In this document: piece by piece, positions 1 through 7,459 of the stretch
Layout of the letters: every line of letters starts with the position of its first letter
Numbering within the stretch: position 1 is the stretch's first letter
Position numbers and translations under genes: made by a program
Notes under the pieces: model-generated
Seen by the model: the letters and a program-made list of their open reading frames with translations, nothing else
Told to the model about the DNA's origin: nothing
The model's database searches: none
Source: Actinomycetes bacterium
Lineage (GTDB): Bacteria; Actinomycetota; Acidimicrobiia; Acidimicrobiales; SZUA-35
Length of the DNA stretch: 8,271 nucleotides
Reading direction: 5' to 3'
Assembly (NCBI GenBank): GCA_024227975.1
Contig: JAAETV010000623.1
Location: forward strand, 1-8,271

Positions 1-55
1 CACTACCTCTGCACTCGGGTACGCCGGCGTCTTGACTCCTTTCGCCACCGACCGT

Positions 56-69
56 GACGGCCGGCCGTC
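56..69. repeat. Perfect 14-bp palindrome
   Basis: GACGGCCGGCCGTC reads the same on both strands. It lies in the intergenic stretch beyond the 3' end of the lipoprotein gene ending at 255, a few bases from the hairpin at 72-118. It could be a protein-binding site or part of a terminator-like cluster. G+C-rich DNA makes such palindromes more likely by chance, so no function is claimed. Confidence 0.5.
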
Positions 70-71
70 GC

Positions 72-118
72 TGAGCTGGAAACGCTCAGATCACCGTGGG
101 TGGTCGCGTTTCCGCTCA
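72..118. repeat. Long imperfect hairpin (possible transcription terminator)
   Basis: The two arms pair over about 20 positions: TGAGC (72-76) with GCTCA (114-118), GGAAACGC (78-85) with GCGTTTCC (106-113), and GATCACC (89-95) with GGTGGTC (99-105, one G-T pair). The loop is GTG, and the bulges are T77 and the three bases 86-88. It lies about 140 bp downstream of the lipoprotein stop at 255, where a terminator for the leftward transcription unit could sit. No T-run follows on either side, so a classical intrinsic terminator is not shown. A mobile-element end or a repeated palindromic element is equally possible. Apart from this hairpin and the palindrome at 56-69, I see nothing I can support in bases 1-254. 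Confidence 0.6.
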
Positions 119-254
119 CCCGAAGCACTCGGCATCGCCGGTTTGTCAGCGCGGCGGTTCGAGATTGTGGTGTGGTGTTGTCGAGCAGTTCGGGGTCGGT
201 GTATCGATCGTGGTCGTGTGCCTTTAGGCGGGTCGACCTGGGCGTGGCTGTTGG

Positions 255-719
255 TCAGCGGAGACCGAGTGCTCGACAGGCGTTTTCTAGTTCGGCTGGG
301 CGCCAGTCGGTCTCGGCGGCGCAGTCGATCCCGGTGCCGTAGGTCAGGACGACCCAGGCCCCGTCGGCATCTTTCAAGAAGAGCTGTTCGCTCTCGAAGC
401 GGGTGGTGTCTTCTGGTACGAAGATCACTCGTGCATAGCGATTCTGGCACTGGCGAATCTCGACCGTCCCGAGAACCGCACCATCGGGGTTGATGTCAGC
501 GGCGACCACTGGGGTGATGGCCGCAGCGATGCACTCGGCGGTGTGCGAGTCGTCGGTAGCCGGGTTGGTGCTGGAGGGCGCTGGCGTCCCATCGGCCGTG
601 GCCGACGTTGAGGGTACCGCTCGTGTTTCGGTGTCGGAGTCGCCACACGCTGGAGCGGCGAGAATCCAGACGAGCAGTACCACGATCGTCCGACCGGCCC
701 ATACCATCAGCCACTCCAT
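255..719 (-). CDS. Small secreted lipoprotein, four-cysteine C-terminal domain, unknown function
   Basis: 154 residues from the ATG at 719. A GTG 26 codons upstream is open but would overlap the preceding gene and put a charged stretch before the signal peptide, so the ATG is preferred. A weak AGAGA-type ribosome site precedes it. Residues 9-24 are a hydrophobic signal segment ending in LAAPAC, with Cys25 as the likely lipidated residue; the lipobox is imperfect. A Thr/Ser/Pro/Ala linker covers about residues 27-57. The folded part (about 58-154) has cysteines at 63, 91, 133 and 148, suggesting two disulphides outside the membrane. I recognise the general pattern from uncharacterised actinobacterial lipoproteins but cannot name a function. 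It is the last of three lipoprotein genes in a row, 35 nt after the previous stop. Confidence 0.8.
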   Translation of the reverse strand: MEWLMVWAGRTIVVLLVWILAAPACGDSDTETRAVPSTSATADGTPAPSSTNPATDDSHTAECIAAAITPVVAADINPDGAVLGTVEIRQCQNRYARVIFVPEDTTRFESEQLFLKDADGAWVVLTYGTGIDCAAETDWRPAELENACRALGLR

Positions 720-754
720 TTCTCTACCCGATCGCCGACCGCGTGTCTTCTTGG

Positions 755-1432
755 CTACGGGACAGGGGAACTCCGGTCGAGCTCGGCGCAGGACCACGGC
801 AGCCAGTCATCGAAGAACGTCTCGCAGCGTCCTTCGATCTCGTACCGGACCCGTTCGACCTCGCGGAACTGGAACACCGTGGCGTGAAGCTGAGCCAGCA
901 GTGACCCGCTGCCACAGCTGGAGGTCGCGTTCGGCATGAGCTGTCTGAAGTCATCGAAATCGACGATGAGGAGACCATCGGTGAGATTGATCGACCGGAC
1001 CGAACCGGCGGTTGCTGATGAAAACATCGAGTTCACTCCAGAGCCGGCCTCGTCGCCGGTTGGCCCGGCCACGAGTTCATCGAGCGCCGAGCGGATGGGG
1101 CTGGTCGGTTCCACCTCTCGCTCAAAGCCGGTCACAGCCAGGCAATCGCTGCCATCGAAGTCAGGGCCGGTCATGAAGATCATCACTGTTCGAGGCGGTG
1201 CCGTGGTCGTGGTCGAGGTCGACGTGGTTGAACTGGTCGTCGCTACCGACGTTGACGTCGTCGACTCCAACGACGTAGGTCCAGACGTCGTTGACTCCAA
1301 CGTCGTGGTTGTGGTTGTGACCGTTGTCGAGGTTGCGTTCGCATCCTGGTCGCCGCCATCGCCGCAGGAAACACTGACCAGGGCAACAACGACAAGGCCG
1401 ACAAGGATGCGAACGATCGGCCTGAGTTCCAT
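755..1432 (-). CDS. GerMN-domain lipoprotein
   Basis: 225 residues from the ATG at 1432; a TTG at 1525 is open but would place 31 polar residues ahead of the signal peptide. AAGGTGG lies about 12 nt upstream, a somewhat long spacing. Residues 5-22 are a hydrophobic signal ending in SVSC, with Cys23 the probable lipidation site. Residues 32-80 are an almost pure Thr/Ser linker. Residues 81-215 resemble the GerMN domain: an alternating strand opening (TVMIFMTG), the stretch IRSALDELVAGPT, and VRSINLTDGLLIVDFDD. GerMN domains occur in Bacillus GerM and in many non-sporulating actinobacterial lipoproteins such as LpqB-type proteins, where they are extracytoplasmic and poorly understood. Cysteines 97, 173, 203 and 215 could pair. 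No spore link is implied. It is the middle gene of the lipoprotein row, 83 nt after the upstream stop. Confidence 0.85.
   Translation of the reverse strand: MELRPIVRILVGLVVVALVSVSCGDGGDQDANATSTTVTTTTTTLESTTSGPTSLESTTSTSVATTSSTTSTSTTTTAPPRTVMIFMTGPDFDGSDCLAVTGFEREVEPTSPIRSALDELVAGPTGDEAGSGVNSMFSSATAGSVRSINLTDGLLIVDFDDFRQLMPNATSSCGSGSLLAQLHATVFQFREVERVRYEIEGRCETFFDDWLPWSCAELDRSSPVP
1254..1306 (-). repeat. Tandem 30-bp repeat in the Thr-rich linker
   Basis: Two copies of a 23-base unit (1254-1276 and 1284-1306, period 30 bp) differ at two positions and encode LESTT twice in the linker of the GerMN lipoprotein. Around them lie runs of Thr codons. This is internal low-complexity duplication of a kind that can change length by slippage; the linker probably tolerates it because it acts as a spacer between the lipid anchor and the folded domain. 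Confidence 0.7.
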
Positions 1433-1515
1433 GGGAGAATGCCACCACCTTCTGCTTGGATGAACATAAGACACCACGTCCTCTGGGTCGCTCGGCGAGG
1501 GCTCCGACCGGCTCT

Positions 1516-2352
1516 CTACACGCAAAAGCCGTCAGATACCGCTCGCCAACAGAACAGGGTGCGCTCGATCGAGCGAAGGACGAAGCCTCCACTATTGTCG
1601 TTAGGAGTTGCGAAGATATGCAGGCGGTATCCGGCCACTGCGTCGTCAGCCACTCCGATCACGTCGAAGGCCACTTCAGCGAGATCGCCTTGCGAAACAT
1701 CCATCGACTGCACGATCCTCAGTCCCGGCTCTGGGTCTTCGGGAGTGAACCCGTCGGCCACTAGTTCACCCATGGCCTCCATGGTCTCGGTCTCGGGCGG
1801 GTTCGCCCCATTCAGGAACTCGGCGGTGGCGTCGTCGGTGGCTCCCATGAACCCGAGATAGGACGAGTTCGCCCAGCCAGTCACCTCGCCGACCGTCACC
1901 TCATTCCAGATGGACTGGCTCAGTTTCCGGGCTCGACCCGTCGACACCGCGTTGGCCGCTGTCGGTCCCAGCTCGGCCACAACCTCGGCATCGGCCCCAG
2001 GTACTGCTCTGACATTCAGTACGTCGTCGTGGGCGACGGCCATCACTGCCAACACGTCCCCCTCTTCAGGGAACGAGAAGATCGGTTCGCCAGGCAACGT
2101 GGATGCCAAGGTCCCCGTTGTGGTCGACACACCAGCCGAGGTCGTTGGCCGCGATGTCGTCGTGCCGGTCGGCTCAGCAGCGGTGGACGTGGCGCCAACA
2201 ATCGACGTGTCAGTAGTCGTCGACGCCTCATCGTCGCCACCACAGCCAACCGTCAACAAAACCAGAAAGATCGTAGCGCCTGCGACGCGACTGGAGATCC
2301 ACCGGCGGTCCCTGGTAGGCGGCCCACGAGTCATACCCCAACCGAAGCGCAT
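1516..2352 (-). CDS. Lipoprotein with bacterial SH3 (SH3b) domain
   Basis: 278 residues from the ATG at 2352, preceded by GTGGGGG six bases upstream. A second ATG at 2334 is possible; a TTG at 2376 is less likely. Arg-rich residues 13-22 precede a hydrophobic segment (24-36) ending in LTVGC, with Cys37 the probable lipidation site. A Thr/Ser/Ala linker covers about 44-85. Residues about 98-168 match a bacterial SH3 domain: VLNVRAVPGADAEVVAELG near the start and GWANSSYL at the end. SH3b domains commonly bind cell-wall peptides, so a wall-associated role is inferred. The C-terminal part (about 175-278) has a β-rich pattern and ends with CWRAVSDGFCV; Cys268 and Cys277 could form a disulphide. 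It is the first gene of the three-lipoprotein row. Confidence 0.85.
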   Translation of the reverse strand: MRFGWGMTRGPPTRDRRWISSRVAGATIFLVLLTVGCGGDDEASTTTDTSIVGATSTAAEPTGTTTSRPTTSAGVSTTTGTLASTLPGEPIFSFPEEGDVLAVMAVAHDDVLNVRAVPGADAEVVAELGPTAANAVSTGRARKLSQSIWNEVTVGEVTGWANSSYLGFMGATDDATAEFLNGANPPETETMEAMGELVADGFTPEDPEPGLRIVQSMDVSQGDLAEVAFDVIGVADDAVAGYRLHIFATPNDNSGGFVLRSIERTLFCWRAVSDGFCV

Positions 2353-2655
2353 CGAAGCCCCCACAAGAAGGGCCAAACGTCACCAACCCCACAACCACCA
2401 CCCACAACTCGCCGACCCAAGGCTTGCGCTCGACACCACTCATAGCCCGATAACGTTCATCGCCGTCGAGCGACCAGCACAACTCAACGGCACGACGCGA
2501 GCGCATGGAAGTGTTCACGCCACCAGGGCGAACGTCCGAGGCCGTCGTTGTGGCGCACTCCGGGTGCTCGGCATCGGCTCCTCTCTGTCAAGAGGAAGTT
2601 GGTTTGGGGTGGGCAGGTGAGGACGTCTTGTGGGCCCGGGGGCCTGCCGGTGTGA
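2353..2655. other. Intergenic stretch between IS110 remnant and lipoprotein row
   Basis: This ~300-bp stretch should hold the promoter of the lipoprotein row (reading left) and the right-hand end of the IS110 remnant. I see no convincing -10/-35 pair. A minus-strand open frame (2443 to 2228) with a hydrophobic stretch crosses into the lipoprotein gene in another frame; I do not call it a gene. Confidence 0.5.
2575..2600 (-). mobile_element. Probable right end of the IS110 element, with outward TTGACA
   Basis: On the minus strand, about 60 bp after the transposase stop, the sequence reads CCTCTTGACAGAGAGGA. TCCTCT (2579-2584) and AGAGGA (2591-2596) form an inverted repeat around it. From memory, actinobacterial IS110 relatives often end shortly after the transposase with a TTGACA-containing sequence inside a short palindrome, so this is likely the surviving right end. 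TTGACA is a perfect -35 hexamer pointing toward the lipoprotein genes, but no good -10 follows at 17 nt (AGCACC). The exact boundary is not determined. Confidence 0.4.
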
Positions 2656-3552
2656 TCAGCGTTTCGCCTCTGGGGCTGATTCTTCGGTGTAGCCACACCC
2701 CAAACCTGGTGCTGATCCTAGATCGGATCGACCCGGTGGTTTCATCCGTTGCTTCATTGGTTTCCCGTTGTAGCGCAGTGTCTGGGGCGACCGGTAGCTA
2801 GGGCCACCGCCTCGAGTTGAGGGCCTCCGGGGCCAGGCGCTGTCCTGGGTACGGTCGGTCTGGAGTTGCCGCCAGATGGCGTCGGTGATCCGTCGTTTCA
2901 GCGACCGGATAGCTTCTTTCTTGGTTTTGCCCTCACTGAGCTTGCGCCGGTAGTAGTCCCGCCCGGGGTTGTCGTAACGGATCTGCACGAGGGCGGCCAC
3001 GTGTATCGCTCGGTTGATCCTCCGGTTCCCAGCACGGGACAGACGGTGCCGGCGATTGTCCCCCGAAAACACCTCGATCGGCACGGTGCCAACGTAGCTA
3101 GCAAAATGATTCCTGGTTGGGAACCGACCGACGTTGCCAACCTCTCCGAGGATTATGGCCGCGTTGATAGGGCCGATGCCATGGAGGCGCGTGAGGGTCG
3201 ACTTGGACTCCTTGACCAGGGTCACGATCTTGGCGGTGGCTTCATCGATCTTGAGGTCCAACCGGCGGACGTCCTCGATGTAATCCAGGGCGACCTCGAC
3301 CCGCATCTGCCCCGCTGGATCATCCAACTCCAAGACGCTAACCAGGCCATACGCCCGCTCAGCGGTCAGATCCCGGGCCGTGCCACCAGGGATCAACTCC
3401 CGGATCAACCGATGGAGCCGAGAGATGGTCTGAGTACGGGACCACACCAGCTCTTCCCGCCGATCCGTCAACAACTTCAACGCCACATTGGCCCCATCGG
3501 GCTGGACCCACGCAGATGCCTCGAGTGCAACGCAGAAATTCCCGATCAGCAA
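2656..3552 (-). pseudogene. IS110-family transposase, 5'-truncated
   Basis: The reading frame encodes the C-terminal two thirds of an IS110-family recombinase. Family-like sequence starts around VQPDG (near 3510) and continues through ALKLLTDRREELVWSRTQ, a coiled-coil region, LHGIGPINAAIILGEVG, and the Tnp (Transposase_20) core FASYVGTVPIEVFSGD...HRLSRAGNRRIN. The Ser of FSGD (residue 163 of this frame) fits the nucleophilic serine position of the family. The N-terminal RuvC-like DEDD domain, roughly 120-150 residues, is missing. The only start is a TTG at 3552, directly preceded in frame by a TAG at 3553-3555, so the frame ends abruptly at the breakpoint. In IS110-group elements the bridge RNA comes from the region upstream of the transposase, which is also gone. 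It should be inactive. It lies 49 bp beyond the permease stop. Confidence 0.88.
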
Positions 3553-3601
3553 CTACTGCGAGTGTGACGGCGATGTCATGTCGATCCTCGGTGAGGTCTC
3601 G

Positions 3602-6076
3602 TCACTCCATGACTCGGAGGGTGTCAGGAAGGTTCATGTGTTGGAGTCGACGGGCGAGGAAGAGCGGAGCCGCTGCCACGGCGACGATGCCGACGATTGC
3701 GGCGACACCAATGGTTGTCGGGGAAATGTAGGCATCGATGCCGACGTCGGGCAACGTGGTCCGCGCGAGTGATGCCAGCATCCATCTGAGGAAGATGAGA
3801 CCGCCGCCGATACCGATGCCCGTGGCCACGATGCCGATGATGACGCTCTCCTTGACGACGACACCGATGACGGCTCGGACCGGGAGCCCGAAGGCGCGCA
3901 TCGTGGCGTGTTCTCGTTGTCGTTCCTCGACGGTGATCCGAGTCGCGTTGAAAGCGATCAGCAATGCGAGGGTCATGACTGCTGCAGCGGTGACGAAGAG
4001 GAAGCTGAGGAACTGATCCAGTGCTTCGTCGATGGCCTCGCTGATCCGCGCCACCGGTTGGCTCGACGTCACACCAGCAAGGCCAAAAACCGCACGCTGG
4101 ACGTCAGACCTCGAGGCATCGTCGGTGGGATAGGCCTGAACGACGTTCACCGCGCCTTCGAGGCCGAACTGGCTGGCGTCATCGAGATCCATGAACGCAA
4201 ACGTCCTCATCGGGTTGGCATGAATCCCCCTGACAACGAGTTCCGTCTCGGCCAGGGCGAAGCCGCCAACGTCGGTGCGGATCGGGTGGCGCAGGATGAT
4301 GGTGCCGCCGACGTCCACTGCGAGGTCGTCCGCAGCTTTGCGGGCCAACAGAATTCCGGCACGGGACGTATCGGTTGTGGTGGAGCCTTCCTCGATCGTT
4401 GGTGTCCAGACTGCCTCGTCGAGATCGACGAACTCCACGAGCAGATCGAGGTTGGCATCGGGGTCCGCTGCAAGTGCTGTGGCGGGAAAGCGCAGACCAG
4501 CGTCGATGTGACCTACTGACGGGGCGTCTGCGATTGCCGTGACGGCGTTGGATCCGTCGGGGTAGAACGTGTCGAGCTGCACGACGATGCGATCGGGGTT
4601 GCCCTTGGTGAATTCGTCGTTGCCTTGTTGATTCGCTCGATCGAAGCTGTCGAGCATGCCGAGCACTGCGACGAGGGCGGTGATAGCGGCGCCGACCCCA
4701 ACCGCGGTCAAAATGGCTCGGCGTGGTGTACGCAACACGTTGCGAATCGGCATCTGAGTCATCGTCGAACCCGGCAGGCGGATGTGGCCGGTCCAACTGG
4801 TGAGCCGGCTGGTCTTGGCAGTGAGGTGGCCGGTTCGGATGGCCTCGATTGGTTCGACCCGAAGCGCACGCCACACCGGGAGCGCGCTGGCCGCGATGGG
4901 AATCACCACCCCGAGCGCGGCGGCCTGAGCGTAGACGCCGAACTGGAACGGTGTGCGGTGTTCAGGGAGCGGCCGGAACGACTCGAGAAGGCTCCCGAAC
5001 GCGTTGCCCACGACGACCCCGACCCCGAAACCGGCAACGGTGCCAAGGATTGCGACCTGTGCGCCGATCATGAGCGGCCGGATCGCGAGCTGTCGTCGGG
5101 GCACACCCAAGGCCATCCCGATACCGATCTCCCGGCGTTGGGCTTCGACGATCCGACTGATCAGATTGAATGCCGCGAGGGCCGCAGCAGCCAGCACGAG
5201 CGCAGACAATGCATTCCAGAACTGTTGGTCGTTGTCGATGTCCTCGTACAGCACGCGCACCGCGTCGGCATCGTCGCGGGTGGACACGACGCCGCTCAGA
5301 CCCAGATCGGAGACCATCGTCGCGAGCTGGGCTTCAACCACGTCACGGTCTGCGCCATCGGCAAGCGTGAGAACGACGTCATTCACCATTCCCGGATGAC
5401 CACTGACGTCCTGCGCCGCTGCCAACGGCAGGTACAAGATGGCGAGTTCGCCTTCAGCGGCGATCGTCCCTTCTGGGCCTTCGTAGAAGAAGTCCTCCGG
5501 AGCGGTACCGAGCCCCGAATAGGGCATGGTGCGTCCGCCGGCAACCATGACCGATCCCTGGGTCGGAAGCCCGTAGTGGTCAGCAAACTTGGCCTCCATC
5601 ACCGCAGAGCCGAGCGCCGACTGATCATCGACTGGTGCCGTTCCGTCACGGACCCAGACGCTGTCGACGGGCTGCGCGAGCCCGAACGTCATCCCGACAA
5701 GACGGGCCGAAACCAGTACCGATTCGGTCCCGCTGACCGGACCTGTGTCGACCTGGCTGTCCACGACAAGACGTTCGACAACCGCAGTCACCGAGGTTGC
5801 AGCGTCGAGTCCAGCGACGGCTTCGACCAATCCACCCTGCTCGGTGAATGTCCCGGGGCTGAGCGCGACCCGAAGATCGTGCATCGAGAGCGCCCCGAAG
5901 CTGGCGTCATTGGACTGCCGCCGCCACTCAGCGGTGCTTCCCAACCCTGCATACACCCCGGTGCCAATCGCCAACACCAAAGCGATCGCGACCACGGCAA
6001 CCCAACGCGACCGGAAATCGCGCCACGACCACCGCAACCACAACCCACCGAATCTGCTCCGCGCCGCGATCACCAT
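3602..6076 (-). CDS. ABC transporter permease with two FtsX domains
   Basis: 824 residues. The ATG at 6076 overlaps the ATPase stop by 7 bases (ATGGTGA), so the two are translationally coupled. Layout: TM1 about 26-46; extracytoplasmic domain about 47-285; three helices (about 287-308, 335-360, 380-402) forming the first FtsX module with the cytoplasmic segment RREIGIGMALGVPRRQL; TM5 about 453-475; a second external domain about 480-685; three more helices (about 690-712, 738-764, 786-808) with the matching segment REHATMRAFGLPVRAV. Eight helices and a duplicated arrangement are typical of ~800-residue FtsX-family permeases. Relatives (LolCE, MacB-like) extract lipids or lipoproteins or export peptides by mechanotransmission rather than channel transport. 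The substrate is unknown. The C-terminus (NLPDTLRVME) looks complete, so the IS110 fragment just downstream did not cut it. Confidence 0.93.
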   Translation of the reverse strand: MVIAARSRFGGLWLRWSWRDFRSRWVAVVAIALVLAIGTGVYAGLGSTAEWRRQSNDASFGALSMHDLRVALSPGTFTEQGGLVEAVAGLDAATSVTAVVERLVVDSQVDTGPVSGTESVLVSARLVGMTFGLAQPVDSVWVRDGTAPVDDQSALGSAVMEAKFADHYGLPTQGSVMVAGGRTMPYSGLGTAPEDFFYEGPEGTIAAEGELAILYLPLAAAQDVSGHPGMVNDVVLTLADGADRDVVEAQLATMVSDLGLSGVVSTRDDADAVRVLYEDIDNDQQFWNALSALVLAAAALAAFNLISRIVEAQRREIGIGMALGVPRRQLAIRPLMIGAQVAILGTVAGFGVGVVVGNAFGSLLESFRPLPEHRTPFQFGVYAQAAALGVVIPIAASALPVWRALRVEPIEAIRTGHLTAKTSRLTSWTGHIRLPGSTMTQMPIRNVLRTPRRAILTAVGVGAAITALVAVLGMLDSFDRANQQGNDEFTKGNPDRIVVQLDTFYPDGSNAVTAIADAPSVGHIDAGLRFPATALAADPDANLDLLVEFVDLDEAVWTPTIEEGSTTTDTSRAGILLARKAADDLAVDVGGTIILRHPIRTDVGGFALAETELVVRGIHANPMRTFAFMDLDDASQFGLEGAVNVVQAYPTDDASRSDVQRAVFGLAGVTSSQPVARISEAIDEALDQFLSFLFVTAAAVMTLALLIAFNATRITVEERQREHATMRAFGLPVRAVIGVVVKESVIIGIVATGIGIGGGLIFLRWMLASLARTTLPDVGIDAYISPTTIGVAAIVGIVAVAAAPLFLARRLQHMNLPDTLRVME

Positions 6077-6846
6077 TGCAGATCACCGATATCAGCCTTG
6101 CCACCGACCGGTGGCCCGTCCGAAACGATCCGACCACTCGACAGCTCGATCACCCGATCGGCCACCCTGGCAATCTCACGGTTGTGCGTCACCACGAGCA
6201 CGGTCATTCCCGCACGGGCCTGGGTCTCAAGCACCCGCAGAATCTGAACGCCAGTGCGGAAGTCCAACTCTCCCGTCGGTTCGTCCGCCAGGAGGATCGG
6301 ATTGCCCGTAGCCAGCGCCCGTGCGATCGCTACCCGCTGCTGTTCACCGCCAGACAACTGATGAGGGAAATGGCGAATGCGTTCGGCCAGCCCGACCTGC
6401 TCCAACGCTTGCCGGGACCGCTCCGCAGCGTCGGATCGCCGTGAAGCGTCGGCGCCGAACTGCACGTTCTCGACCGCTGTGAGACCCGGAAACAGGTTGA
6501 ACGTCTGGAAGATGAAACTCACCGTGTGCCGACGCACCACCGCCCGATCGCTCCGCGACGCGCCGCTGACGTCCACACCACCCACCCGTACCGAACCTGA
6601 CGTCGGTGTATCAAGCGCCCCGATCATGTTCAACAGTGTCGTCTTCCCACAACCCGACGGACCCACAATGGCGACGAAGGCCGCCTCATCGACGTGCAGA
6701 TTGATGCCATCGAGAGCCGTCACGTCAACCTCGCCGATCCGATATCGCTTAGACACGTCATCCAAATCAATCCGCGTCCCCTCATGCCCGGCCCGAGCAT
6801 CAACACCACCCGTACCGACTCGACCGATCGCCGCATCCTCGCTCAT
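6070..6846 (-). CDS. ABC transporter ATP-binding protein (LolD/MacB type)
   Basis: 258 residues from the ATG at 6846, with GGGTGAG 9 bases upstream. It powers the FtsX-type permease encoded immediately downstream. All nucleotide-binding motifs are intact: Walker [10 protein letters not shown] (62-70), Q-loop Gln114 in [18 protein letters not shown], signature LSGGEQQR (164-171), Walker B ILLADEP (184-190) with catalytic Glu189, D-loop TGELD, and switch His221 in VTHN. The [16 protein letters not shown] and DEPTGELD stretches are typical of the MacB/LolD/FtsE subfamily that partners FtsX permeases. About 24 extra residues precede the usual start of the domain. No membrane-fusion protein or outer-membrane partner is nearby, as expected for a monoderm. 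The upstream sequence is IS256 debris, so its promoter is uncertain. Confidence 0.95.
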   Translation of the reverse strand: MSEDAAIGRVGTGGVDARAGHEGTRIDLDDVSKRYRIGEVDVTALDGINLHVDEAAFVAIVGPSGCGKTTLLNMIGALDTPTSGSVRVGGVDVSGASRSDRAVVRRHTVSFIFQTFNLFPGLTAVENVQFGADASRRSDAAERSRQALEQVGLAERIRHFPHQLSGGEQQRVAIARALATGNPILLADEPTGELDFRTGVQILRVLETQARAGMTVLVVTHNREIARVADRVIELSSGRIVSDGPPVGGKADIGDLQW

Positions 6847-6990
6847 TGTTCAATGCTCACCCACGACAGCCCCAGGTTCTAGAGAAGAAGGTCCCCCGGA
6901 ATGAGCGTGACGAAGGCCGTGCACGTAGACGTCCCGCTGGTCTGGGCAAGGGGCAACGGCGGATCTCACTTTCACCGGTGGCGGTGCGCA

Positions 6991-7159
6991 CGTGGCCACA
7001 ACAACGGCCATTGAGACGACCTGGGAGGTGGTGTTGCGGACGTGGAGGTAGGCGGCGTCAAGGTAGATGTTGGGGGAACTCGAGGTGGTCGAGCTGGCGG
7101 GCTCTGAACGCGCCGATGATCTCGTCAAGCCCCGAGAGGATCTACGAGAACCGACTCAC
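6991..7159 (-). pseudogene. IS256-family (mutator-type) transposase remnant, frameshifted
   Basis: Minus-strand translation gives VSRFS, an in-frame TAG (7142-7144), then ILSGLDEIIGAFRARQLDHL and EFP up to about 7073. After skipping one base it continues as NIYLDAAYLHVRNTTSQVV and SMAVVVAT down to 6991. This matches the central region of IS256-family transposases, which includes the conserved YLDATY...VVVATG motif around the first catalytic Asp. The break is a C5 run (G5 on the plus strand, 7072-7076) with one extra base. Similarity becomes unclear below 6991, perhaps through a second frameshift (a TATGESEI-like stretch in another frame). Both transposase ends are absent. It sits directly upstream of the ABC operon and codes for nothing functional. 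Confidence 0.75.
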
Positions 7160-7459
7160 GCCCGATCAATAATCGCGAGCCGTAGCGCTCATGATCACGA
7201 ACATATCAAGCGAAGTCGCTCAGGTCGGCACAAGCCGGGCCCACTACATAATCACGGCTCTCGCTCCCGTAGAGCCGTCCGGCATCGGCACTAGTGCCGT
7301 GATCGACAACACCGGGGGCTACGCCGACGCCGTCACTCCCGGTGGCGGTCTGCAACGCGCCGGACCCTGATGGCGGTAGGTCGCTCTCTGCGGTCTTGTT
7401 TCCGATCGCTTGGACCACCCTAGGACGCCGGTGATGTGGCGCTTCGGTCGGGATTCCAA
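7160..7459. other. Non-coding stretch between two transposase remnants
   Basis: I see no convincing gene here. A 59-codon plus-strand frame from ATG 7191 to TGA 7370 and a minus-strand frame 7206-7418 are open over each other; neither resembles a protein I recognise and neither has a clear ribosome site. The nested inverted repeats at 7251-7303 are the main structure. The stretch may be further decayed mobile DNA. Confidence 0.4.
7251..7303. repeat. Nested inverted repeats
   Basis: Three overlapping symmetries occur within 53 bp. ATCACGGC (7251-7258) pairs with GCCGTGAT (7296-7303). CGGCTCT (7255-7261) pairs with AGAGCCG (7271-7277) across a 9-base loop. CGGCACTAGTGCCG (7286-7299) is a perfect 14-bp palindrome. 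The outer and inner pairings share bases, so they are alternative folds. This could be a recombination site, an operator, or part of a decayed element; nothing in the sequence decides between these. Confidence 0.55.

Noticed and set aside
1..48. Possible start of a minus-strand gene running off the left edge (GTG at 48, then AKGVKTPAYPSAEVV)
   Set aside because: Only 16 codons are visible, with no clear ribosome site; too little to call a gene.
1190..1330. Short repeats considered as a CRISPR-like or regulatory array
   Set aside because: They are Thr-codon low-complexity sequence inside the GerMN lipoprotein linker, in frame with the gene.
2228..2443. Minus-strand open frame with a hydrophobic stretch (WVVVVGLVTFG)
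   Set aside because: It overlaps the start and signal peptide of the SH3 lipoprotein in another frame; that frame has a better ribosome site, signal peptide and domain, and this one has no recognisable family.
2575..3552. Functional IS110 / bridge-RNA recombination system
   Set aside because: The DEDD domain and the upstream region expected to encode the bridge RNA are missing, and the frame has no proper start.
2866..3567. 233-codon plus-strand open frame
   Set aside because: Antisense to the IS110 transposase frame, which shows clear family motifs.
4625..6247. 540-codon plus-strand open frame
   Set aside because: It lies antisense to the intact permease and ATPase genes, whose motifs and membrane helices are unambiguous; its own translation is rich in Arg, His, Pro and Asp with no recognisable domain.
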